Assembly (NCBI GenBank): GCA_038116745.1
Contig: JAYODW010000021.1
Coordinates: 16,737-80,736, forward strand
DNA: 64,000 nucleotides
Direction of reading: 5' to 3'
DNA from: JAYODW01 sp038116745
GTDB taxonomy: Bacteria > Pseudomonadota > Gammaproteobacteria > Ga0077536
Each line of letters begins with the position of its first letter. The stretch's first letter is position 1. The position numbers were made by a program, and so were the translations under genes. The notes under the pieces are model-generated. The model was not told where the DNA came from. It saw only the letters and a program-made list of their open reading frames with translations, and did no database searches. Shown here in pieces: positions 8,960 through 16,918 of this stretch.

Positions 8960-8976
8960 GGGTAACCAGATAGGCA

Positions 8977-11900
8977 TCACTCGATGATGAGCTTCCCGCT
9001 CTGAATCAGGTCATTGATCAGAGCCGCCTGACCGCTCGAGTCGCCGAGGTCATTGATTGAAACTCCCTGCAGTTCAATTGTCTGCTGAGGCACCGAGGCA
9101 TCCGCTTCCGCGTCACCGGTAAACTCTCCCGCGACACTGACCTTGACAAGGGTGCTGCCGTCACCGCCGTCTTCGAATGAGAGATAGCTAGTGAGGTCTG
9201 TTTTGTCTGCATCAGTCAGCAACTCAGACAGGTCAAGCGCATCTCCGCCCTCCAACAAGCCAGCAGTATCGAAGTCGATCACGCTGTCCCGCGCGCCCGG
9301 CTCACTAAGATGCCAGGCGAAAACATCAACTCCCGTGCCCCCGGAAAGCACCGTGTCTCCTGCCATGTCGTCTACTGTGTCGACCAGCAGGGTTATAGGC
9401 TGACCATCAGTTACAAGTTCCATGGTTTCGCCAGAGCCGTCGACTCTGACATTGATTAACGCCGGCTCCGATTCGTCACCATCAGCATCCACCGCTGTGA
9501 CGGCGAATTGCAGATCAGAGTCTTCTACCGTCGTCGGCTTCTCCACCGTGAATCCAATGAACTTATATGAATCACCGTCACCGGCCGACAGTTCGAGCCT
9601 GTCGAACATCAGGTTTGGATCCAGCCCGTTTTGCGAGAGATCTATGACGTACTCTGCCGCTTCGTCATTTGAGATCTCCACGAGCATCCCGCCATCCATG
9701 AAGTTTTCTTGGATACTTCCGGCATCAACCAAATCATTGCCAAGAAAGACTCTCCAAGTCAGCTCGTCAGTAGCCTTAAGATTCCCGATCTGGAGCGTTG
9801 CGTCGTTCACCATGTCAGCAAAAGTCATGCTGAGCACGTCCGCGTCGCTCTGCCCTTTTGCTCCGGTGATGAGGTTGCTATCCACGCCGAGGCCGTCGTT
9901 GCTGGGCTGCAGCGCTCCATTGGCCGAGAAGACAACGCTGGTTACTTCCAGCCCCGCTGCATCAAAGAGCGGCACAGCCTGAGAAATCTGGGGCGAGCCC
10001 GCAGCCAGAACGTTATCTCCGTTGAGAACCGGCGACAGGGCTTCACTTTCGGGGGCCGTCTTGAGCAGCGTGAATGTGTACTCGCCGTTTGCATTAACGG
10101 ACAAGGTGAACACCGTCTCTCCACACCCGTCTGTGGCAATCAGTAGCCCATCTGCGTCAAGTGTGTAGGTTAAGTGGTCGGGCGCAAGATCCAAACTCGC
10201 AGCAAGACTGAACGCGACCGGCTCATCGGGAGCGTCAACCACCACTTGCCCTGTGACTGACGTAGGTATTTCGTTGTCAATCGACACGCCGCTTACAGAG
10301 AGCAGGACCGGAACCGAATCCCCGAAGCCTACCGCTACTGAGAGGTCCACACTGCTGCTTGTTGTATCGCCATCAGCATCGGTCACGGACGCCGACGCGA
10401 GCAACAACCCAGCGCTGAAATGCAGCACAGATTCATCCGTTGGATGATCCAGCGCTTCCAGCAGGACCACGTTAAGGCCGCCGGTATCGGCATTGAGCGT
10501 CATCGCAAACACAACCTGGCCGCCGGCAGTGCGACCCTCGACGCCGTCCGTGCCAGTCGAATACAACAGCACAGGCTCGCCATTGATTGATCTGAGCCCT
10601 GAATCGACTCCTTCCACGGCAAGCGCAATGCTGAACTCAATGTTAGAAGTCTCCTGGTCAGCGCCGATGTTTACTAAAGCGTCAATATTCAACAGGTCGC
10701 CGCCCTGCCCTTGCCCGATCGAGTCTTCTCCGACCACTGCTTCTGCAGGTGAGGTGGACACGCTGACAGTCGGCGCGTCATCAACAATCGTAATGTCGAT
10801 ACTCGCACTCGCGCTGGATTCTCCATCGCTCACCGCGAAGCCGATAGATTCAACGTAACCCCCGTCAGTTGCACCATCTTGAGAGTCGTTATCGACCGTC
10901 AAACCAAGTGTGTAGACAAAGCCGAACTCACCGGAGGTGACGCCAGATAACTCCGGAGAGGTATAGCTCGTGATCGTGAGCGAGCCGTAATCCGTCTCGA
11001 CCGTGGTTCCAATCAGTGCTGCTAGGTCACCAGCTGTGATGGGGATTTCCTGGTCCCCAATTGTGATCTGCGTGATGGTTTCCAAACCATCGTCATCAGC
11101 AACCCTCAGCGTTCCAGACACTGCGGTCGCCGCCACACCAGCCTCTGTTCCGTTCGTCAGACCGGATTCGTAAACCACCTGACTGACAGCCGCCACTTCG
11201 AGCTCCGGGTCGTTGTTCGGGGCCGCAGTCGTCGGGGCCGCAGTCGTCGGGGCCGCAGTCGTCGGGGCCGCNNNNNNNNNNNNNNNNNNNNNNNNNNNNN
11301 NNNNNNNNNNNNNNNNNNNNNNNNNNNNNNNNNNNNNNNNNNNNNNNNNNNNNNNNNNNNNNNNNNNNNNNGCAGTCGTCGGGGCCGCAGTCGTCGGGGC
11401 CGCAGTCGTCGGGGCCGCAGTCGTCGGAGCCGCTGTCGTCGGCGCCGCAGTCGTCGGAGCCGCTGTCGTCGGAGCCGCTGTCGTCGGAGCCGCTGTCGTC
11501 GGAGCCGCCGTGGTTGGCGCAGCAGTCGTCGGGGCCGCAGTCGTCGGAGCCGCGGTAACGTCAGCGACGTCAATCACCAGTAGCGCTGTGCTTTCGTCGC
11601 CATCGGCGTCCCGGATGGTGTAACTGAATGTGTCCTGCGCCCCGGGCTCTGCAGCACCAGCATGCGATTGATAGGAATATCGTCCGTCAGCCTGGAGAAT
11701 CAGAGTGCCATAGGCACCAACAATCTCCGTGCCAACACCGCCCGCCGCGGCTCCAACATTGCCTGCGACAATACCAACTACGGCACCGGCCACAGAAACA
11801 GGGACGTCCGCCCCACTTTTATCGTTGACGAGGACATTGCCAGTGGTCTCGCCACCTTCCGTCACCGAATCCCTGTCGTCGATCGCAATCGGCTCGTCGT

Positions 11901-13404
11901 CACGAATCGTAACGCTTACGGTGTTCGTCACCACGTTGCCGTTCGCATCCATCGCGGTGTAGCTGAAACTATCAGCTTCGGGATCAGTCGTCGCCCGAGT
12001 TAGGGTATAGCTGAACGTGCCCTCAGGGCTGACTGACCAATTACCCCAGGAAGTCTTCCCGCTCTGCGCCTCGTCGATCGACCAGCCGTCCTGCAGGTTC
12101 AGCTGACCGTTCAAGATTTTCTCGCTGTCCGAATTGGCATCGGTACCAGCCGACAAGCCCGCCTCGAAAACAGTCCCTGCTGTATCTTCAGGCACACCTG
12201 TGACGTCTGCGACGTCTATGACCAGGGCGGCAGTGCTCTCATCACCATCAGCGTCCTTAATGGTGTAGGAGAACGTCAGCGGTGTATTGTCGGACACGGA
12301 GTTCGGGTTGGACTTGAAGTCATAGGTTCCATCAGCACGCACGGTGAGTGTGCCCCGAGGAGAAATCACGACCCAGGCATCCAGCGCTGAATCGAACTGC
12401 CCATCCTCAACAGCTGACACGACTGCGGGACCGTCCGCCCCTGCGGAATCGTTGTCCAACAAATTCCCTGACGTCTCGCCGCCCTCAGTCACCGTAGCAT
12501 CGTCATCCCGGGCGACTGGCTGGTCATCTTCAACAACGATGTCAAAACGGTTTTGGATGGTTTCTCCACTTTCGTTGACGATCTCAAAGAAAAAACTCTC
12601 TGATTCCTCCTGACCAGGCACATCGGTCGTGGGCGTATCTAACGTGATCTTGTAGGTACCATCCTCAAAAATCTCCCATGAACCGTTGTCCGTCCTGCCG
12701 CTACCAGGAACGACCGTCCAGCCCGGAGGTAAATCCAGCACACCCTCCTCAACAGCTCCGTCATTCCCAGGATTACTCCCATTAGGGAGGGCGGACTCGG
12801 GGATCTGCACCGTCACGACCATCGGTTGTGGTGGCACTATCGGAGTAGGTTCGGGGTCCGTCCCCGTATCCGTTCCCGCGCTCGGTTCTGTGAGGGTTTC
12901 TGCTCCTGCAGCCGCCTGTTCCACCTCCTGAGCTTCGCCAAGCAGCACTTCCCCAACGCCACGGGCCGTGCCTGCGAACAGGAAACTCGCTCCCGTGACT
13001 TCTTCCGCACCCCGTATCACACGGACGAACTGGTGGGCCTCTGTGCTTCCACCACCGATTCCAGCTGCGGCGGCATCCAGTTCCTCGTCGAGATCCCGCC
13101 CCTCGGCCAGAGCCGTCAATACATCGGCGATATCACCTTCGGCGATTGCAGCGTCTGCAGTGGCCGGAGCCGAAGCCCGGCTGAGCTCAGGCGTAAGCAA
13201 CACCTCTCGTTCGGCGCCGATCACCATAAGACGGCCGTCCGGCAAGAGGATCTCGACAGAGGCTCCGAATTCAGTGACCAGCGTTTCGCCTTCGAGCAGT
13301 TCCGCGGGCGCGGCTAATGGTCCTCTGAGGTTCCCCTCCTCGTCGCGCGCGAAAACCTCGCCCTCTACCCGAACAGCGGTTGAGATAATGTCTCCGTTTG
13401 CCAT
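8977..13404 (-). CDS. LapA-type retention-module surface adhesin, type I secreted
   Basis: A large secreted adhesin, 1475 residues as assembled; its true length is unknown because of a 100-N gap. Seen in order: an N-terminal retention module (about 1-140) with a di-alanine LapG-type site, AAAAG at 111-115, in a helix-poor linker; three or more repeats of about 100 residues of the T1SS-143/VCBS-like kind, each with DGDES and a DDEPIAxDD-type linker; an AAPTT repeat tract; more Ig-like repeats; and a C-terminal type I secretion domain with one GG-repeat (VLSGGTGVDVF) and a DVIDF-like strand. Known: the retention module plugs in the TolC channel and LapG releases it. A GAGGAAGAG precedes the ATG. 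No long calcium-binding nonapeptide array is seen. It is probably the substrate of the glycosyltransferase fusion upstream. Confidence 0.92.
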   Translation of the reverse strand: MANGDIISTAVRVEGEVFARDEEGNLRGPLAAPAELLEGETLVTEFGASVEILLPDGRLMVIGAEREVLLTPELSRASAPATADAAIAEGDIADVLTALAEGRDLDEELDAAAAGIGGGSTEAHQFVRVIRGAEEVTGASFLFAGTARGVGEVLLGEAQEVEQAAAGAETLTEPSAGTDTGTDPEPTPIVPPQPMVVTVQIPESALPNGSNPGNDGAVEEGVLDLPPGWTVVPGSGRTDNGSWEIFEDGTYKITLDTPTTDVPGQEESESFFFEIVNESGETIQNRFDIVVEDDQPVARDDDATVTEGGETSGNLLDNDSAGADGPAVVSAVEDGQFDSALDAWVVISPRGTLTVRADGTYDFKSNPNSVSDNTPLTFSYTIKDADGDESTAALVIDVADVTGVPEDTAGTVFEAGLSAGTDANSDSEKILNGQLNLQDGWSIDEAQSGKTSWGNWSVSPEGTFSYTLTRATTDPEADSFSYTAMDANGNVVTNTVSVTIRDDEPIAIDDRDSVTEGGETTGNVLVNDKSGADVPVSVAGAVVGIVAGNVGAAAGGVGTEIVGAYGTLILQADGRYSYQSHAGAAEPGAQDTFSYTIRDADGDESTALLVIDVADVTAAPTTAAPTTAAPTTAAPTTAAPTTAAPTTAAPTTAAPTTAAPTTAAPTTAAPTTAAPTTXXXXXXXXXXXXXXXXXXXXXXXXXXXXXXXXXXAAPTTAAPTTAAPTTAAPNNDPELEVAAVSQVVYESGLTNGTEAGVAATAVSGTLRVADDDGLETITQITIGDQEIPITAGDLAALIGTTVETDYGSLTITSYTSPELSGVTSGEFGFVYTLGLTVDNDSQDGATDGGYVESIGFAVSDGESSASASIDITIVDDAPTVSVSTSPAEAVVGEDSIGQGQGGDLLNIDALVNIGADQETSNIEFSIALAVEGVDSGLRSINGEPVLLYSTGTDGVEGRTAGGQVVFAMTLNADTGGLNVVLLEALDHPTDESVLHFSAGLLLASASVTDADGDTTSSSVDLSVAVGFGDSVPVLLSVSGVSIDNEIPTSVTGQVVVDAPDEPVAFSLAASLDLAPDHLTYTLDADGLLIATDGCGETVFTLSVNANGEYTFTLLKTAPESEALSPVLNGDNVLAAGSPQISQAVPLFDAAGLEVTSVVFSANGALQPSNDGLGVDSNLITGAKGQSDADVLSMTFADMVNDATLQIGNLKATDELTWRVFLGNDLVDAGSIQENFMDGGMLVEISNDEAAEYVIDLSQNGLDPNLMFDRLELSAGDGDSYKFIGFTVEKPTTVEDSDLQFAVTAVDADGDESEPALINVRVDGSGETMELVTDGQPITLLVDTVDDMAGDTVLSGGTGVDVFAWHLSEPGARDSVIDFDTAGLLEGGDALDLSELLTDADKTDLTSYLSFEDGGDGSTLVKVSVAGEFTGDAEADASVPQQTIELQGVSINDLGDSSGQAALINDLIQSGKLIIE
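11218..11553 (-). repeat. 15-bp tandem repeat encoding AAPTT, interrupted by an assembly gap
   Basis: A tandem repeat of 15-base units encodes Ala-Ala-Pro-Thr-Thr in the adhesin: 12 full units on the gene's 5' side and three full plus one partial unit on the 3' side of a run of N. Units near the gap are almost identical (GCC CCG ACG ACT GCG), while those near 11460-11550 differ at third codon positions, which suggests recent expansion near the gap. The protein tract is mucin-like: two threonines and a proline in every five residues. It is a likely linker or stalk and a good target for O-glycosylation. Confidence 0.95.
11272..11371. other. Assembly gap of 100 N
   Basis: Exactly 100 N, the conventional placeholder for a gap of unknown size. 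To keep the flanking 15-base period in phase the missing sequence would have to be 13 plus a multiple of 15 bases (88, 103, 118 and so on), so 100 is not the true length. The reading frame is kept across it only because 100 and 13+15n leave the same remainder on division by three. Confidence 0.98.
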
Positions 13405-13469
13405 GATGCTCTTCCTCGCGCCTAACCAGACGCATAGTGGCTGAATTTGCGAGGAGCTTAGGAAAAGTT

Positions 13470-13490
13470 AGTACAGTCGGATACTGTACT
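13470..13490 (-). promoter_or_regulatory. Palindromic operator candidate upstream of the adhesin gene
   Basis: AGTACAG and CTGTACT form a perfect inverted repeat with a seven-base spacer, 66 to 86 bases upstream of the adhesin start codon. Read on the minus strand, its first 14 bases (GTACAGTATCCGAC) match 11 of 14 bases upstream of the LuxR-type gene (GTACAGTATTCGGG at 16774-16761). This makes it a candidate binding site for a shared regulator, possibly the LuxR-type protein itself. Confidence 0.45.
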
Positions 13491-13589
13491 GAAGGGCAAT
13501 TCATCCGTGGGCGGACACACTCGTCCAAAAGGCCTTGCAGATAGGGCCCTTCGTCTGATCGGGCATCCCCAATTCTTCTGAGAGTCGGC

Positions 13590-15953
13590 TTACGACTGTT
13601 TACCTAGAAGTCCCTGCACCAGTGCCGGAGCGAACCCGATATCAAGCAATGTGATTTCCAGAGCGCGTTTGCTTGCTCCGCCTTTGAGATTTGTCTCCAC
13701 CCAGTTGATCCACTCCGATGCAATTTCATTCTTCGCACGATAGAGGGCGAAATTCGCTTTCTTGTCAGGAAAAAGCCAGTGCTCTTTCGCAATGGGGTCC
13801 GCCGGAGACCCCAGAATGGTGTCAAGCTCAGCTGCAAAATTTGTCTCATGTTGTTTTGCGCGGCGAGCTACCTCCACAGCTCGATCTGGCTTTTGGTACT
13901 TGCACCACGCGAGCGCCTGAATCGTCAGCGGATGAGGCTCCTTAAATACGACGGGACGAAATTCACTTGAGTCAATCAGGTTCTCAGCCAGCTCTGCGTA
14001 CGCCAAAGCAGGCAAATATTTCGCTTGGCGGAGGAAGATCCTCGCAATCATCGAGGGGGCGTTGCTCTGGAACGGAGATATTTTCAGAGCATCGACAGCA
14101 AATTCCAGCGCTTTCGGCTGTTCGTGGGCGTCCAGGTATCGCCTCGCGGCATGAAGACATACGGCGTAGCGATGCTGCGCTACCTGTGCGCTTTCGCAAA
14201 ATTTGCGGCACGCCAATTCAATCCATGAAATGTCTGCCTGATAGTTGATGTCATCGATCAGCATCAGTGACTCGTACCATTCCGCGGTCTCGCTTGACAC
14301 TTCGACGCCAGAGCGCCGCAAACGCGCAATAACACCAGGCATCATCGAAGACGCGACTCGCCGCTCCCTGAAATTTATGCCTGCAGCAGTTTGGTACTCA
14401 GTAAGGCTCCGTGCCGATCCCAACTCCAAGAGGTGCCTGTCCTGAGCAAATTCAAGCGGCAATGAATCCGAAATTCCCAACAGATACTGCATTCTGGCTG
14501 CGGTTGTCCTGGTTCTTGCTACCCACTCCGGGTTGTCGTTCCAGTTCAACGGTCGATCCGTCGACTCGTGGTAGATGTGATACATGGTGTTCTGATTCGG
14601 GGAATAGATATCCCATCCGCGAGTCCAAGCGCGCAACGCAGTGCTGATCTGCTCTCCCCAGAAATAGACATGCGGGTCTGGAGGAACCTCAGAAAAAAGC
14701 TGACTAGGGGCGAAGATCATTCCTCCCGCGACGAAGTAGTTAGGAATCGGCGCAGGTGGCGCTATAGCAGTGTTAAAAGTGAACGACTTCTCCATCGGGA
14801 TCCCCGCGTCGTTTATCCGTCCGGGATACATGTAAGGAATGCTCTCAAGCTGGTATCGGTCTGGCGGGACAAAACTTGGCGGGTAATGCGACAGGATGTT
14901 TTTTTCTCCCGCACACTGCTTGAGCATCCTGATGAGCGATTCATCCCAACCTCGCTCAAATCGCATATGCGCATCAATCTGCAGCGTGTACTCTTCGCCC
15001 CGAAATAGTTTCTGCGCCTGCTGACGAGCCCACCCGAGCCCTTGCGCTTCGCGATAGTGGAACTTCAAGGTTCGAACCTGATTCGGTCGCTGCACAGGAA
15101 CCTGAAAACAGGCCTGATCCGCATCAGGATCGAATTGCCAGCAGACCCCTACAGCCACCCGCTCAGGTTGGGTCGCCTTTTCGAATAAATCTTTTATGGT
15201 GAATTGGCACTCACGATCGCGATACGAAGGGATCTGGACAAATATCCTGGCCTCCATCTCATTTGAGGCTCTTGCGTCGACAGTTTTTAGCGCGCTCCGC
15301 GGAAGCAGATCGGCCTCCGGCGTGGTCGGGTATCCGAACGCCTCGAAGTCAGCCGCGTATACAGTCTGTATAACGGCGACCATCTCAGGGTCGTACTGGT
15401 AAGGCTGGGCCCTGGCCATCGCAACCGAACCTGCCGATTGATTCAGATGCGGGAGCGGGTCTGCCAAACCAAGCTGCTGACGAATACGTTCCGCCGCAGC
15501 AGGTAAGTCCTCAAACCGTCCTACATAGTCGAGTGCCATTCGCCCATCGGTATAGGCATACGCAACCTGGGGACAGACATGCAAACCGTTTTCGACAGCT
15601 GGATTCTCAAGACGCGTTTCCAGGCTGAGCACGAAATCCCGAAAAGTGGAACATCCCTCTTGATGAAGCTGCGCGCGGTTGTAGCCGTAGACGCTTGCGA
15701 GCCGCGCGAAGGGATCCCTGACAATCACAAATTTAAAAAATGCGTCGAACCTTTCTTCGCCGACCAGGCGTCGGGTCAGTTGACAGGTCGCGTGCTGTAG
15801 GAAGACACCGAACTCCGGATCCCATCCAAACAGAGTTGCGCGGTCTGCGATGTACGGGTCCCGCTGCCGCTCAGGTTCGAGCCAACGCTCAAAGGAGGTA
15901 CCCGCTGTTTTACCTGGATGAAAAAGGATGGTCCTGAGCGAATGAAATATCAT
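13590..15953 (-). CDS. Sulfotransferase-GlcNAc transferase-TPR-like fusion protein
   Basis: A 787-residue multidomain protein without signal peptide, so probably cytoplasmic. Seen: a sulfotransferase domain at about 1-210, with the 5'-phosphosulfate loop HPGKTAGTS at 12-20 and the 3'-phosphate segment FKFVIVRDPFARLASVY at 73-89; a Skp1-type GlcNAc-transferase domain (GlcNAc, PF11397) at about 235-500, with IFVQIPSYRDRE, the DXD-like IDAHMRF at 326-332, AGGMIFAPSQLF and YFWGEQISTALRAWTRGWDIYSP; and a helical, TPR-like C terminus at about 555-700. Known: Skp1-type enzymes transfer GlcNAc from UDP-GlcNAc to a (hydroxy)proline or similar acceptor; PAPS-dependent sulfotransferases sulfate sugars or tyrosine. 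Its place directly upstream of the adhesin suggests the AAPTT tract as acceptor. That link is inference. Confidence 0.85.
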   Translation of the reverse strand: MIFHSLRTILFHPGKTAGTSFERWLEPERQRDPYIADRATLFGWDPEFGVFLQHATCQLTRRLVGEERFDAFFKFVIVRDPFARLASVYGYNRAQLHQEGCSTFRDFVLSLETRLENPAVENGLHVCPQVAYAYTDGRMALDYVGRFEDLPAAAERIRQQLGLADPLPHLNQSAGSVAMARAQPYQYDPEMVAVIQTVYAADFEAFGYPTTPEADLLPRSALKTVDARASNEMEARIFVQIPSYRDRECQFTIKDLFEKATQPERVAVGVCWQFDPDADQACFQVPVQRPNQVRTLKFHYREAQGLGWARQQAQKLFRGEEYTLQIDAHMRFERGWDESLIRMLKQCAGEKNILSHYPPSFVPPDRYQLESIPYMYPGRINDAGIPMEKSFTFNTAIAPPAPIPNYFVAGGMIFAPSQLFSEVPPDPHVYFWGEQISTALRAWTRGWDIYSPNQNTMYHIYHESTDRPLNWNDNPEWVARTRTTAARMQYLLGISDSLPLEFAQDRHLLELGSARSLTEYQTAAGINFRERRVASSMMPGVIARLRRSGVEVSSETAEWYESLMLIDDINYQADISWIELACRKFCESAQVAQHRYAVCLHAARRYLDAHEQPKALEFAVDALKISPFQSNAPSMIARIFLRQAKYLPALAYAELAENLIDSSEFRPVVFKEPHPLTIQALAWCKYQKPDRAVEVARRAKQHETNFAAELDTILGSPADPIAKEHWLFPDKKANFALYRAKNEIASEWINWVETNLKGGASKRALEITLLDIGFAPALVQGLLGKQS

Positions 15954-16055
15954 CGAGGGGGGCCGTCAGGACAGATAAACGACCTCAGCTTTAGCGCTCT
16001 ATTGGGGCACGCCCTTTGGTTTAACCGCGATGACGGCATCAGATCAAACAGATAC

Positions 16056-16670
16056 TCAAGCCAATTCATTTCCCTTAAAACGCACCGCCAAGTGCAGGCG
16101 ATCGCGAACATCCAGCTTTGCAAAGATGGCGCTTAAGTGCGCCTTGACCGTCCGTTCAGTGATGTCCATTTCCCGCGCAATTTCTTTATTGTTCAGCCCG
16201 CGCAGCACGGCCTGTGTTACTTCGAGCTCTCTAGCCGTCAGTTCAGCCACTTCAGCAACGTTGCTCTTACCCGGAGCAGGTAGCGCAGCTGCGCCGCGAA
16301 TCAAACGCTTGAGCAGGCTTTCCCCCACCCAAAGCCCTCGGTTCTCAACCACCGCTGCGACTCGCTGCAGCATTTCCGGAGCAGCACGGGAGTGACAATA
16401 TCCCGATACGCCGCGCTCCATCAAAGTCAACGCCTGTTCATCCGCAGGCGCGTCAGCCAGAGCTACCACGGTCGCCCCAGGTGCAACGCGGATAACAGCA
16501 GCGAGCTGTTGTAGCGAGCCGGGAATGTCGCGTGAGACATGTAGCCAGACGAGAGAATTTTGGGGACTGCCCGGGGAATTTTTCAGGTGAGCGACTGTCT
16601 CTCCATGCCCGAACGCTTCCTGCCAGTTCGTCGCAACCTCTGGATCCTGAGTGACTAAGAAAGCCGTCAT
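16056..16670 (-). CDS. LuxR-type response regulator with atypical receiver domain
   Basis: A 204-residue protein with a NarL/FixJ-type helix-turn-helix at its C terminus: LTARELEVTQAVLRGLNNKEIAREMDITERTVKAHLSAIFAKL, about residues 141-185, a textbook LuxR HTH. The N-terminal half has receiver-like spacing (SLVWLHVS, ATVVALADAP, RGVSGYCHSRA) but no clear phosphoacceptor aspartate where one is expected, so it is probably not phosphorylated in the normal way. GAGGAAC precedes the ATG. It lies between the export genes and the glycosyltransferase fusion, all in one direction. Inferred: it controls this locus; a motif upstream of it recurs upstream of the adhesin. Confidence 0.88.
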   Translation of the reverse strand: MTAFLVTQDPEVATNWQEAFGHGETVAHLKNSPGSPQNSLVWLHVSRDIPGSLQQLAAVIRVAPGATVVALADAPADEQALTLMERGVSGYCHSRAAPEMLQRVAAVVENRGLWVGESLLKRLIRGAAALPAPGKSNVAEVAELTARELEVTQAVLRGLNNKEIAREMDITERTVKAHLSAIFAKLDVRDRLHLAVRFKGNELA

Positions 16671-16760
16671 GAATGAATGTTCCTCAGGTCCCCTCGGACA
16701 CGCTGTTCGGGACGCTGGTCCCGCAGCGAATTATTTAAAAATGTAGATGTACGGCGCGCG

Positions 16761-16774
16761 CCCGAATACTGTAC
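16761..16774 (-). promoter_or_regulatory. Motif shared with the adhesin leader
   Basis: GTACAGTATTCGGG on the minus strand, about 90-105 bases upstream of the LuxR-type start codon, matches 11 of 14 bases at the adhesin palindrome (13489-13476), in the same orientation and at a similar distance from the start codon. A second GTAC follows 18 bases later, so the half-site spacing differs from the adhesin site by seven bases. It could be a regulator site or a shared promoter element. Confidence 0.4.
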
Positions 16775-16918
16775 CAACGAACAGGACCCCATCGGCGCTC
16801 ACCATACTTAAAAGCTGTCGCTGACGCGTACCCACGGGTAAGTTTTCTAGACCAGTATTTTTCTCCGGTCACCAGCGGCTTACCGCCGCGGCGAGTCGAA
16901 TTCTTTTACTCACCATAG

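Noticed and set aside
11218..11553. The short tandem repeat as a CRISPR array
   Set aside because: Units are 15 bases with no spacers, in frame with the adhesin.
11157..11623. Arg-rich and Val/Gly/Ala-rich frames across the N gap
   Set aside because: They are other-frame readings of the AAPTT repeat, and their continuity depends on a placeholder gap.
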